Notes: a model not told the origin generated them from the letters alone. Counted from the first letter of the stretch, positions 46,201-57,959 are shown. The stretch: DNA of 64,000 nucleotides from Cordylochernes scorpioides (GCA_030710605.1 CP092881.1:70733118-70797117), one strand, 5' to 3'. Numbers and translations: made by a program.

Positions 46201-46386
46201 TTACGATGCATTAGCGCGCCATCTGTTATGAAAATTCAAAACTATTATAGACGCGTATGATTCTTTTAAAAATTAAACAGTTTCTACCGCTCTTACTACA
46301 GACCTTCCCATTAATTTTTCCATTGCAGTAAAGGCAGTAAATATTATTTTATTTTTAAAAGAATCATACGCGTCTATAATAGTTTC
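46201..46386. mobile_element. CTGCCCTTACTGCAATG family element with 12-bp target duplication
   Basis: Flanked by exact GAAAATTAAATA at 46189-46200 and 46387-46398. Starts TTACGATGCATTAGCGCGCC and ends ATAATAGTTTC. No coding capacity. Confidence 0.8.
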
Positions 46387-46644
46387 GAAAATTAAATACC
46401 ACTCGTTAATTTAACCTTATATTATTCATCTGGTTATATCTATTTGCAGTAGCTCTGTCAGAATTAAACTCTATACTAAGCATTTGGGTTAAATTATTAA
46501 GTATTTTATTAAATTTTTAACAGTTTATTTATTTTCTCAAGCTAGTTTCTCTTCAATTAATCCTTCTAGCTCTCTAGTAGCATGAATGTAATTGTATAGG
46601 TAACATTAATGGTAACAATACAGTCAACCTTCTGGTTAGCATAA

Positions 46645-46714
46645 GGCGAAATAGCTCAGCTGTGAAATCTTTAGACTTAGAATCTGGTGTCTGGTTCTAA
46701 TCTGCTTTTCGCCA
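46645..46714 (+). pseudogene. tRNA-like sequence
   Basis: A 7-bp acceptor stem (GGCGAAA / TTTCGCC) encloses TAGCTCAGCTG (box A-like), an anticodon-type hairpin with loop CTTAGAA, and GGTTCTAATCT (weak box B), followed by CTTTTT. D- and T-stems do not pair properly, so a tRNA-derived relic rather than a working tRNA. Confidence 0.4.
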
Positions 46715-48005
46715 TCTTTTTATATTCTAAGATTCCAAACTGCGGGATTTCTTTGAAAAACAATCTGGTGAGCATGTCGAGGGTGACATGTCTACAATCC
46801 TGTATCACAATATACAGTGTACACCATACAGTGACTACCTTATAAACTATCTTGTGACACTGTTGTACACTACCTGTACTGCTCCCCCCGTGTGTCCTGT
46901 GTCTCCTGCCTGGTCGGTCATCTGTGCGGACCCTCCATGTTGTAGATCCTTGCTGCTTCTCCTTAGAAACTGTGGCCCAGCTAGCTTGTGTCCCTACCCC
47001 CTCTTATGGTGACACACAACCTTTTTATCTCTCTTTAGATCTTCTCTATGTATGTATCCCTTTGGTGTGATTTTTGGAATGAATTTATCCCCATCTGTGT
47101 GTATCGTCCCTATCTATTCTTGTTACTTGAGAAACCTGTGGACGCACCCGGCCCTGAGACAAAGTCCTTGTTGATCTAAAAACTCCAATCTAGTTCTAGG
47201 TAGTCCCAATAAACTGAAGTCCCAGTATAGCGGCGTTTGTTACGCTGGTGTTTATAGTCCGGCTAGTGGCCATTGAATTATTCCTTCTTCCTACTCTCAA
47301 ATCTTGGCTCTCTCTTGACCATCTACTAAACAAACAGAAATGTCATCGAGGTATAATGGCCTGTTCATTATTATTATAATATTTTATTAGTTTAATCAAT
47401 TTAATTATTTCTCTTTGAACTATATTAGATGTTTCATTGTCAACAGTTATATATAGTTACCTGGGAAATTGTGTTGGGAAGCATCGTTTAAAGGCGCAAG
47501 TAAATTTTTGTCGGTGAATTTTTGTAAGCATAGATTCCTTAAACTATTTATTCAAAATTCTTTTGAGTTTTGTTGTTTATAGAGACGGTTCTGATGTAGA
47601 CCGCAATAGTCGCCACGACAATTCTAGAGCCATTCTCAAATACCCTGAAAATGTTTATAGATTTACGGGATCCTGAATTTTTTTCAATAGAAGCTCTGGC
47701 CCCTGGTGTTGGATTATGCAATGATGAATGAAAATGTCATTCTGACGTTCTTTGTCAATTCTCTCTACTTCCAACACGACGTCTAGTTACTCCAAATACC
47801 AAGGTCTGCATAGTCTGAACTATTATTTTAAAATAATAATTAGATATATGCACATCTATGAACGATGAATATATAATGGCACCTCTGCCAACGCTGTAAA
47901 ATCACCAGCGGGTCCCCAGGCGACCTGACGCATTTCAAGATCAACGAAGAAAACGTAGATCACGTGCTTCGCCACTGAGGAGATGGCGTAGTCCTCGATG
48001 GCATT
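46715..48005. other. Intron, pyrimidine-rich patch then AT-rich
   Basis: 46870-47270 is C/T-rich (CTCCCCCCGTGTGTCCTG) and unmatched; 47815-47930 carries the ATGGCACCTCTGCCAACGC retro-tail. Confidence 0.45.
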
Positions 48006-48016
48006 AGAGCTCGATA

Positions 48017-48268
48017 CTTATATTACGATGCACTATCGCGCCATCTTTTATGAAAATTAGAAACTATTTTAGACTATATCACTATAAAAGGAAGATCGAA
48101 AAATGCAATATAACAACGGTATGGTAGATTAAACTAGCGATACCGCTGGGAGGGTTCACCACTAATAAGCCAGGCCCTCTCATCAATTTTCCATTGCAGT
48201 AAGGGCATTAGAAATTGTTTTATTTCAAAAAGAATATTACGCGTCTAAAATAGTTTCTAATTTTCTTA
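48017..48268. mobile_element. CTGCCCTTACTGCAATG family element with 11-bp target duplication
   Basis: Flanked by AGAGCTCGATA at 48006-48016 and 48269-48279. Starts CTTATATTACGATGCAC and carries GCGCCATCTTTTATG. Confidence 0.78.
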
Positions 48269-48443
48269 AGAGCTCGATATATTATCTCCATAGTTGAAGA
48301 GAGATAGTAACAGCTAGGTAACCAGCCCGAGCTCCTGAGTCATCCTATCCTTGTCGATGGTAGGAGGTGTAGAAAGGTCAGGACTTGCCGGGTGCGTCCA
48401 CTGAATAAAGAAGACCGCATGTCCCACCCTCTGTGTCCCCCAG

Positions 48444-48568
48444 CCTCCGAGGAACCAGTCCACTCCTATGCCTCGCCGTACGATATGCTGCCTTCCACCC
48501 CTCCTCGCATGCGCACGCTTACCCGCAGAGTGCAAGACGTGCGTCCCAACAACATTTACACCCCGCAG
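48444..48568 (+). CDS. Dscam-like gene, cytoplasmic tail exon
   Basis: A 125-nt GC-rich exon, acceptor (CCCCCAG) AG at 48442-48443, donor GTACTA at 48569, phase 1 in, phase 0 out. Joined to the transmembrane exon the first codon is Ala, giving SEEPVHSYASPYDMLPSTPP and then RRVQDVRPNNIYTPQ. The tyrosines in contexts such as YASPYDML and NIYTPQ are plausible phosphotyrosine or adaptor sites (inference). If the donor is not used the frame stops after QVLSHLGGR at a TAG near 48591, which would be an alternative short tail. I see no later exon of this gene in the window. Confidence 0.72.
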
Positions 48569-48639
48569 GTACTAAGCCACCTCGGTGGTAGATAGCTACT
48601 GTCTTGTTCCGCATAGCTGCGCTGTCTCTCGCATTAATG

Positions 48640-49165
48640 TCAGCTTGATCTCAAGTTGCTAACCAAGAATTCAATCGTGAGATAATAATACGCCGGTAGA
48701 GTAATCATTTTACAGTATCCGAAGAAATACTTCAGCGTATGAGAGTTACCTGTCTTGATTTTGATCGATATTTTGACAAGGTATTTGAATATCTTCGTAT
48801 TTTGAAGCCTTGTTAGCAAGAGCTTGATCTTAAGTCGCCAGGAACCAACCAAGAATTCAATCGTGAGGAAACAATACGCCGGTAGAGTAATCATTTCACA
48901 GTATCCGAGGAAATACTTCACCGTATGAGAGTTACCTGTGTTTATTTTGATCGATATTCTGGCAAGGTATTTGAATATCTTCGTATTTTGAAGCTGTGTC
49001 AGTAAGAGCTTGATCTTAAGTCGCCAACCAAGAATTCAATCGTGAGATAACAATACGCCGGTAGAGTAATCATTTTACAGTCTTCGAGGAAATACTTCAA
49101 CGCATGCTTTTTATCGATATTTTGACAAGGTTTTGATTATCTTCGTATTTTGAAGCTACGTTATC
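48640..49165. repeat. About 183-bp tandem array, three units
   Basis: GCTTGATCTTAAGTCGCC starts at about 48642, 48822 and 49008; units share ATTCAATCGTGAG, CAATACGCCGGTAGAG and TCGATATT. It begins 74 bp after the Dscam tail exon. Confidence 0.9.
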
Positions 49166-50194
49166 TAGAGGTATGATACGCCGATATTTCAGCATCTATT
49201 GTAAATACAAACCATAACACGCGAGATCCATCCCAACTCTATAAGTCCTAATCCTCCTATATTTTCGTTCTAATAGGCTTGCGCGTTATATTTGAATAGA
49301 ATAATTATAAATGGCGTTCCAACAACAAGAAAAGCCTAGCGACCTGTACAGTAATTTTTTGCGTCTGAAGTGCTGCAGATACAAAACGAGTTTATTATCG
49401 AAATATTTAAAAATAAATTTTAAAATATAAAGTGAATTGTTATTCTTTCGGTTATAAATGAGATTAAGTTTAAGCATTATGAAATATATATTACAATAGA
49501 TCGTTAGATTTTTGCGGTTTACAAATTTCACTCGTACAACAAACGTTTGAAAAGTTGATCACATTCTTTAACATTTATTCCTTCTTTTGAAATTTTAATC
49601 CGATGTGTTTTTCGAATGTCTATCTAGACAAACGTTATAGATGACATAACCTCATCAAACTGCTAGCTAATTCCCATCCTGCGGTGAACTGAAAGTTCCC
49701 TCACAATAAAAATAAATCCCGCAACCAATATATTTGGGCGGACAGCTACGGTAAGCTGAGCTTCAACAAAATCATTCCGGACAGAAACGAATTGATTTTT
49801 GAGATGACAACAAAAGTGAAATCGGTCGCACCATGCGGCAGACATTCCTTATCGTTTTTTTCTTCTTTCCAGCGAAAGGATTCCGTTTAAATTGAATTCT
49901 ATGGAGATTGACGTGATGCTTGTGCATGTCCTGGCCGTTCCTAGCCTGACCCGCCTTCCCTTGCTGCTACACTCAATGCTCCCCACTCACGGCAATGACC
50001 TGTGTTTGAATGGCAGAAATCGGAACAACTAAAGTCCTCAAATATATAATCGACGGTAAGTTGCTGGTACACTCTAACTTCTTGATTTGTTTGTTGTGGA
50101 TTGCCTATTTATGACCAAGCAACTTTAGCAATACTATTTCATTTGAGTAATATTTATCATGTCTCCAGACAAAAGTGTAATTTCAAAACATGTT
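49166..50194. other. No feature recognised
   Basis: Downstream of the last Dscam exon seen. A pyrimidine-AG at 49860-49873 was examined but no convincing exon follows. Confidence 0.5.
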
Positions 50195-50628
50195 TATCAT
50201 TCAATACAATATAATGCGGCTTGTGGTTGTAAAACGACATTTGAAAATTATCCGCATGAGTTTCTTTTCAACGAAAAATCAAAATTTATTTTAAGGAGAA
50301 ATAACGATTATTTCTAACCTTAGTGATGAAGTATGAAAGGATGAATTGTGAAGAGTAATGATAAACGGAAAAATAAAAGTGTCCAGGGATGGGAAGCGGT
50401 AAGCGGAACATTGTGGGTTCGATTCCCATCCCTGGACACTTTTATTTTTCCGTTTATCATTACTCTTCACAATTCATCCTTTCATACTTCATCCCTAAGG
50501 TTAGAAATAATCGTTATTTCTCCTTTAAATAAATTTCGATTTTTCGTTCAAAAGAAACTCATGCGGGATAATTTTCAAATGTCGTTCTACAATCATAAGC
50601 CGCATTATATTGTATTATAGATTTTTAT
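50195..50628. mobile_element. CCGCATGTGTTTC-family fold-back with tRNA-like centre
   Basis: Arms 50195-50370 and 50440-50628 are close inverted copies. The centre (50381-50439) is a short tRNA-like hairpin, GTCCAGGGATGGGAAGCGG to GGGTTCGATTCCC and CCCTGGAC, with box B intact. Confidence 0.8.
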
Positions 50629-50825
50629 TATTCTCTGGCTTTCGGGCACGGACGCCCTTCTACAGGAAGAAAACCTGGAGGAATGATTAATTTCACTGGA
50701 TATTGAAGCACGGGTTTATTATATAGAACTATTCCATTTATAATAAAGATTATTTCCTGCTTGTACACTCTGACAAAAATCAATAAATAATCTAGGGTTT
50801 GGTTTCTTTCTACAATTCTTTTATT

Positions 50826-51990
50826 TCTCGAGCTTTCGGGTTAACATGCCCTTCAACATGGAGATCAATAAGTATTACTTCTAGCCTAAAAGAAGTGTTA
50901 TATTTAGCTAGAAGTAGTACTCCTGGATCTCCGTGTTGAATAGCATGTTAACCCGAAAGCTTGATAAATAAAAGAAACTTTATTCCTCAAACTTTCGGGT
51001 TAACATGCCCTTCAACACGGAGATCAATAAGTATTACTTCTAGCCTAAAAGAAGTGTTATATTTAGCTAGAAGTAGTACTCCTGGATCTCCGTGTTGAAT
51101 AGCATGTTAACCCGAAAGTTTGATAAATAAAAGAAACTTTATTCCTCAAACTTTCGGGTTAACATGCCCTTCAACACGGAGATCAATAAGTATTACTTCT
51201 AGCCTAAAAGAAGTGTTATATTTAGCTAGAAGTAGTACTCCTGGATTTCCGTGTTGAAGAGCATGTTAACCCGAAAGCTTGAGAAATAAAATAAAATTGT
51301 AAAAAGAAACTTTATTCCATTAACTATCGGGTTAACATGCCCTTCAACACGGAGATCAATAAGTATTACTTCTAGCCTAAAAGAAGTGTTATATTTAGCT
51401 AGAAGTAGTACTTCTAGGTCTCCGTGTTGAAGAGCATGTTAGCCCGAAATCTCGAGAAATAAAAGAAATTTGTAAAAAGAAACTTTATTCCTCAAACTAT
51501 CGGGTTAACATGCCCTTCAACACGGAGATCAATAAGTATTACTTCTAGCCTAAAAGAAGTGTTATATTTAGCTAGAAGTAGTACTTCTAGGTCTCCGTGT
51601 TGAAGAGCATGTTAGCCCGAAATCTCGAGAAATAAAAGAAATTTGTAAAAAGAAACTTTATTCCATGAACTATCGGGTTAACATGCCCTTCAACACGGAG
51701 ATCAATAAGTATTACTTCTAGCCTAAAAGAAGTGTTATATTTAGCTAGAAGTAGTACTTCTAGGTCTCCGTGTTGAAGAGCATGTTAGCCCGAAATCTCG
51801 AGAAATAAAAGAAATTTGTAAAAAGAAACTTTATTCCTCAAACTATCGGGTTAACATGCCCTTCAACACGGAGATCTAGAAGTATTACTTCTAGCTTAAA
51901 ATACCTGCTATAGTTGGCTAGAAGTAATACTCCTGGATTTCCGTGTTGAAGGGCATGTTAGCCCGAAAGCTCGAGAAGTAAAAATATTGT
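50826..51990. repeat. Tandem array of seven hairpin units
   Basis: CGGGTTAACATGCCC lies at 50837, 50996, 51155, 51328, 51501, 51674 and 51847 (two spacings of 159 bp, then four of 173 bp). Each unit is an inverted repeat: ACTTTCGGGTTAACATGCCC ... GAGATC, an inner CTTCTAGC/GCTAGAAG stem, then CTCCGTGTTGAA...GCATGTTAACCCGAAAG. Confidence 0.93.
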
Positions 51991-52204
51991 AAAAAGAAAA
52001 ATATCTCTATATTCCTTATTGATTTTTTCAAAGTTTTTCGTTTATGTTGAAGGATTATAGAAATTTTGACCATAGCTTTCTCTGGAATAAGATCTTTATA
52101 TTTGATGTTTTATTCAAATCTAAATATTATTTGGGAGTGTCTAGACGTGTTGGTACAAATCGTCAATTTCTGACAGACACGACATCGAATTCCGCATTGA
52201 AAAT

Positions 52205-52440
52205 TTTTTCTGTATAAAATAATTGTTCTAATGGCCTCAGATTCTGGCAAAATTCCAACCCCACCAGTGAGTGCAAGTAACCAAACGGAGGCTCTGGAAC
52301 ATTTGTAAGTTCAAAAGACGAACTACTTTCTAGATATGTAGGCATGTAGTATACTTACTGTAAAAGCAATCACCAATTACCACTTACCATGATTATGATG
52401 GTCTGTACCATATATACTAGAGATAATAAAATATATATTT
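52205..52440 (+). mobile_element. tRNA-derived SINE, copy 3, old and 5'-truncated
   Basis: Body matches 20400-20620 (CCAACCCCACCAGTGAGTGC, GTAACCAAACGG) with many substitutions; the tRNA head is missing. Confidence 0.65.
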
Positions 52441-53559
52441 AGAATCTATGCGGGTGAATTCTCGAATGAAGAGAAAGCGTAAAATAAACATTTCAATTCA
52501 ATTTGATGAAATATTGGAATGAAGTGAAATATAAATGGCCATCACTAGATCACTTTTACAGGACTCACCCGCCGGGGAACATCCCCCGCATGATCATCTG
52601 TATTTTAGTTTATTCATTATATATATTTGCATTTTTAATGTAAATTATTGACAAGAAGTCAATAAAATATGTTACAATTGTCACTAGATCACTTTAACTC
52701 GGGGTATAACTTTATAGTAACTTTATCGCCTTCATAGAAGAGAATCTGAGCAATTTCTTTACAAAGTCTTATTCGGGAACGTAGAACTTCTGATTTTAAT
52801 AATAATTCTCAAGTTACGCATAAATTTTGAAGAATAATTCAATTTATCAAATACTGCCAACACTAATGAATATAATAGTTTTTAAAACAAGTTTTAATTA
52901 TTATGAAGTTGCGTTTTAGAATATTAATTACTACACTTTAAATATATTTTATACAAGATGTTGATATATTTTATTAATTTAAAGTGAGAACTACTTTGTT
53001 AGAACTGAATTTATCTATGAGATGTTATAAAGAGAGAGAATCTTTGCCCAATGTTGATCTTTAACTCAATATATTATTGAATTTGGGAAATGTTTGGTTT
53101 TAATCATTTTAGAAGATTTATAACCTTATTCATTGTGACTCTACTAATATATTGTGTACATTTATATGTGCTTATACTGTGTGAAAGACACAAAAATTCT
53201 TCTATATACTGAATAACTAAATAACAAATTCTTCTTCTTTCTTATCTTCACTCAATCATATTAGGGTGTCAAGCTTGTAGAGCTTGTTGATGGTGTCTGT
53301 TGACAACCATCATGACTGGGTGAAGTAGAATGCGTCTGCCTTTGTAATTAAGACTGGGAGCACTACTCAGTGGCAGGCCGACTTAGCTCTAAAATAAATG
53401 GCCGCCTCTGACATAAGGAAAAGACACCATGTGCAGCCGATCCTAACATGGAGTACAAACGCTGCTCATCTTGTATCCCTGGCCAGCTGAGCCCAGGTTT
53501 TGAGTAAGCTTGTTACTGCTTCTCCTCCTTTTTCATCCGGGCTTGGGACCGGCAAAGGC
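52441..53559. other. Intergenic or intronic, unassigned
   Basis: 52441-53220 AT-rich; 53265-53560 is GC-richer (CAGTGGCAGGCCGAC, AGCCGATCCTAACATGG) and unmatched, possibly an old LINE fragment. Confidence 0.4.
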
Positions 53560-53985
53560 GGAGTTATATAACAAATGAAAACATGAAGACGCGAATGTTT
53601 CTTTCCACAAATAAATCAAACTTCTACTGTCCTTACTGTGATGAAATATATTAGGAGGGCTTGACAAAGCTAGCACGATGCAGATATTCATATGTAATTC
53701 TGCTGTCCTAAAAACTTATGTCCATAGTTTACTTAAATACCATTTCTGAGATTCCACCTTTCAGTGTAGCATATAAAAGCAGAATGATCCAATACAGTAT
53801 TAGAGCTCTAAAGAAACGGTCTGGTAGATTAAATTGGTGAAACCGCTGGAAGGGTTCACCACTGAGGAGCCAAGTCCTCCCAATATTATTTCATCGCAGT
53901 AAGGACAGTGGAAGTTTGATTTATTTGTGAAAGAAACATTGGTGCTTTAATGTTTTTATTTGTTATATATAGATGGCGCGTTATT
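53560..53985. mobile_element. TACTGTCCTTACTGCGATG family, fold-back copy
   Basis: Left arm ATAACAAATGAAAACATGAA...GTCCTTACTGTGATG and right arm CATCGCAGTAAGGACAGTGG...TTTATTTGTTATATATAGAT are inverted. Ends in ATAGATGGCGCG. A further degenerate copy is at 61960-62225. Confidence 0.65.
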
Positions 53986-54387
53986 TCTATGTACAAAATA
54001 TCTATACCAGTGAAATGCTGAATATTCATAGTGCACTCTTTCCTTAAACACACATTGCTATGTTTTCATTTTTTCAAACCAAATATCAATTTGTCCAATC
54101 ACCTTTAATCCCTCGCTCATCAAGTTTTGTATATTGATCCATCTCCCTTTCTCTCTTCCAGATGTAATAAAACAGACAATGCTGCGAGGAATGAAATCAT
54201 TAATTAAAGAATTATACAATATATCGCGCCATCTATGTTTGAAAATATAAACTATTTATAACCCACAAATTCTATGATATCCTTAAGGATTCACCAGTAA
54301 TGAGCTAGGCACTCCCAATATGTTTACCATTGCAGTAAGGACAGTAAAATATTGTTTTGTTTGTTTTATATTTAAAAACCTAGATCA

Positions 54388-54712
54388 ATAAATAATTTAT
54401 AAAACGACATTTAACAAGTTTTGCCGCAAATGTTTCTTTTGAACGAAAAATCGAAATTTGTTTTAAGGAGAAATAACGATTATTTCTAACCTTAGGGATG
54501 AAGTATGATAGGATGAATTGTGAAGAATAATGATAAACGTAAAAATAAAGTATCCAGGGATGAATTTCCTTTCATACTTCATCCCTAAGGATAGAAATAG
54601 TCGTTATTTCTCCTTAAAACAAATTACGATTTTTCGTTCATAAGAAACATTTTCGGCAAAACTTGTCAAATGCCGTTTTACAATCATAAAGCTATATTAT
54701 ATTGTATTATAA
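54388..54712. mobile_element. CCGCATGTGTTTC-family fold-back, copy
   Basis: Arms 54388-54545 and 54565-54712 around GTATCCAGGGATG. More diverged (TTTTGCCGCAAATG). Confidence 0.75.
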
Positions 54713-55217
54713 ATAATGTATAGTTTTGAATGTTATATTAGTTACTATAAATATGACCACAAATGTATGCGTGGAAGAAATGTCAAATCATAGTATATGA
54801 CAATTGACAATTAACAGAATTATATTGATATCTTGTTATTACATGCAGAAGTTCATTTAGTCTGCACTACTATTTTTTAAATAATAATTGGATATATTAG
54901 ATAGTAAAAAGGCATATATTGGACATACGGCGCTGAGTTTGTGTATACAAAAAAATGTAATGCCTCCATAAAAGTTGGCGTTCAGCCAGCCGAAATATTG
55001 GCAAATAAATATTTTATTCAATCCAATATATGTCTTTTTACTATCTAATGATTGAAGTATGGATTTCTCTATTTTCAGAACAATTAGATATGTATAACTA
55101 CAAGGGTGGATCAATAAAAAACGATAAAAGTTCTTTTTTTTTTTTTAATTCAAACTAAAATACAATTTTATTTTAATCCTCTACATAACCTCCTCCTTTT
55201 TCTATACACTTCTTCTG

Positions 55218-55352
55218 ATTGTAAGTGCAATAGTCGAACTGCTTTTCACATGTGTAGACATGTGGTGCACTTACAGTAAAAGCAGTCGCCAACATCTACT
55301 CATCATGATTATCATGGCCTGTACCACACGTGTACTAGGGATAATTAAAAAA
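55218..55352 (+). mobile_element. tRNA-derived SINE, copy 4, 3' part nested in mariner
   Basis: Only the 3' half of the SINE (TAAGTGCAATAGTCGAACTG through ACTAGGGATAATT and an A10 run) lies between the left mariner terminal repeat and the mariner coding remnant. Confidence 0.75.
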
Positions 55353-56304
55353 AAAACTTCATCCAAAGGTCAGGTAGCTTATAATAGCTTGTTTAAGAAA
55401 ATATCTTGTGTATGTTGGGCAAGCTATCCATGCACCGCATTTTTAACCTCTTTATCAGTCTTGAAAGTCATGCTCCTTAAAAATCTTTTTGAGTATCCAA
55501 ATAAATGATAATCACTCGGGGCTAAATCAGGGGAGTAAGGGGGATAAATTAGATCTTTAAAATATATTTTTTGATGGTTTAAATGATAATATTTGCCACC
55601 TGAGGCCGAGCATTATCATGCTGTAGGCAAACACCTTTGCTAAGTAAATCACGCCTTTTGGAACGAATTTTGACTTTAATTTTTTTTCAAGAAGCTCAGA
55701 ATAAACTATGCTATTAACTGTTTGGCCTTTAGGAATATAATCTTCTAAGATGCATCTTCACTGTCCCAAAAAATAGTCAAAAGTACTTTTCCAGAAGAAA
55801 CTGTTATCCTTGGTTTTTTTGGTGTTGATGAACCCTTGTGATGCAATTCTGCACTTGATATTTTAGAGTCAAGAATGTGATGGTGTATCCATGATTCATC
55901 TCCAGTCACTATTCTATCAAGAAAACCTTCACCCTCAATTTCATAACGTTCCAAAATCTCTTTACAAGCGTTAAGACGTTTTTCCTTCATTTCCTTTGTG
56001 AGCAGCCGAGGCACCCATCTTGTTTCTGTACTTTAAATGTTTTGTAATGATTTTTGGACACTACCATGCTAATGCTAATGTGAAGATCGTTCTGTATCAT
56101 CTCGTCAAAGGCCCAGGTGGTTGCATCATCACTAACCTTGACCGGGGCGCCAGGTCGCGGTGCATCATTCAAACTTTCTATGACGCTTTTGAATTTTCTA
56201 ACCCATTCAAAAATTCGATTTTGAGATAAACATTTATCACCGTAAACAGCTTTCATTCTGAGTAAATTTTAAATGGTTTAACTCCTTCATGATAAATAAA
56301 ACGT

Positions 56305-56441
56305 TTATATTACGATGCACTAGCGCGCCATCTGTTATCAAATTACAGAACTATTTTAGACGCGTAATTACATAACTAAAAACACTAGAAATTGTTTTAT
56401 TTTAAAAAGAATATTACGCGTCTAAAATAGTTTTATAATTT
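56305..56441. mobile_element. CTGCCCTTACTGCAATG family, short element nested in mariner
   Basis: Flanked by GATAAATAAAACGT at 56291-56304 and 56442-56455 (14 bp). Removing it and one repeat restores the mariner reading frame at this point (…MRAV-IRF…), which confirms insertion after mariner. Confidence 0.85.
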
Positions 56442-56739
56442 GATAAATAAAACGTATTACTGCTCGCATTTCATACTTGGTGCAACTGTTTGTTTTGATC
56501 ACCATTTTTATTGGAAAATAAAATGGTGCCAGATGGTTTCTTTTCTTGAGATGTTTTGTTTAATATACCAACAGAGTTAAATTTAAATGTATATACCTGT
56601 TTCCTTCTTTATTATTTTTTCCTAATAAACTTTTATCGTTTTTTATTGATCCACCTTTGTAAACACAATGTACATGGCGCCTCTGCCAACTCTGCAAAGT
56701 TTAGTGGAGAATCGTCAGCGGGTCACATTTTCCTTTTTT

Positions 56740-57959
56740 TTTTTAATCTATTTGTCAAATAATTTGCACAAAATGTGCAACACATCGCTTACTAGGATAT
56801 GTAACTTAAATATGCAACGTATGTAAATAAAGCTATCCTCTGTTGTAGAGGATAACCTGGCCTGTGTTTAGAGCCCTACTCCAGACCAATTCTATGAGGC
56901 GGTGACAAGACTCAAGAGAAGCACAAGGTCCTCGAGAATCAACTTTACCCACTCTTATTAGATCTCTTCAGAATTGATTTCTATTCCTTTTATTATTGTA
57001 AGTATAGTGTGTGTGTTAATTTTTTAAAAAATTAATTAAATAAATTTAATAATCTAAATTTCCATTTGAATAAAGCTTCTATATTTCTTTAGAAAATTTT
57101 AGAAGCGTAGAAAAGTGTCAAATTCATTAATTTTTGTATCAAACTTCTTTTGAAAAACTTCCTTAACCGCTTTTTTTACAAAAAAAAAGGTTTCAAATTT
57201 TTCTCATTCATAACTTATTAAAATAGGAAAATTGAGTTTAATAAAATTAAAATTGAGGCTTTGGAAATTTTTAAAGAAGTTACTGGAACGAAAATATACT
57301 ATATTGAAAAAAAAAGATAATTTAAAATTTCTGAATAAAAAAAAAAACATCTATAACATATTATATATTGAAGTTTAATAGAGACTTATAGGTAAAAATA
57401 TTTATATATAAATGAGAGATAAATAGAAAAAAACAATTGATTTGCCTTTAACTTGCATTTCCATTGCTCCACAAGGAAAATGTGATATATTTATAAACTT
57501 GTATATATTCTCTCCCCGATGAATATTTTCCTGTAAATATATGCAAATATATATATATATGAAGTGTAGGTATGTTTATTTATCAATAATTGTTGAGAGT
57601 ACATATAATTTTATCTTCACATTATATACTTTTTCACATTTCACACATCTCTATTTTTACCCAAATAAAAAAACTCCAAGTAAGACTTAAGATAAACAAA
57701 TATGTAAATAGAAATCCATTTTCCTTTCCTACTATTAAACCTATACATGTCTGCACAAATTTCTTATTTGAATGGTGTCACAAACTATTCAAATTATTTA
57801 ATAAAATAATCCCTTGTATCATATGAGTCAAATTAATCAGGTCTTCAGAGAAAAGTGTCTTTTCAAAACATTTTTATTCTCTAACTTTCAGACACGAACG
57901 CCTATCCACAGGAGAATACCATGTTCGTGTCCAAAGAGCGTTCGTGTCCAAAAGCTAGA
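56740..57959. other. AT-rich sequence, no gene
   Basis: 56840-57010 is slightly GC-richer. 57870-57960 carries CTTTCAGACACGAACGCC and its partial inverse, another member of the TTTCGGG hairpin motif group. Otherwise homopolymer-rich. Confidence 0.5.

Larger units (their letters stand above)
55101..56659 (-). mobile_element. mariner (Mos1/mauritiana-type) element, inactive
   Basis: Terminal inverted repeats of 32 bp at 55101-55132 and 56628-56659 (CAAGGGTGGATCAATAAAAA at left; one mismatch) with TA at 55099-55100 and 56660-56661. Transposase remnants on the minus strand: 56256-55987 (MKAVYGDKCLSQNRIFEWVR, APRPGAPVKV) and 56014-55745 (RYEIEGEGFLDRIVTGDESW, KPRITVSSGKVLLTIFWDSE), the first Asp of the DDD catalytic triad being visible in TGDESW. 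There are frameshifts at about 56257 and 56000, a SINE tail at 55218-55352 and a small element at 56305-56441. Confidence 0.9.

Noticed and set aside
49860-50060. A possible further Dscam exon after TTTCTTCTTTCCAG
   Set aside because: The acceptor looks good, but the sequence after it has no suitable frame, no donor in phase and intron-like composition.
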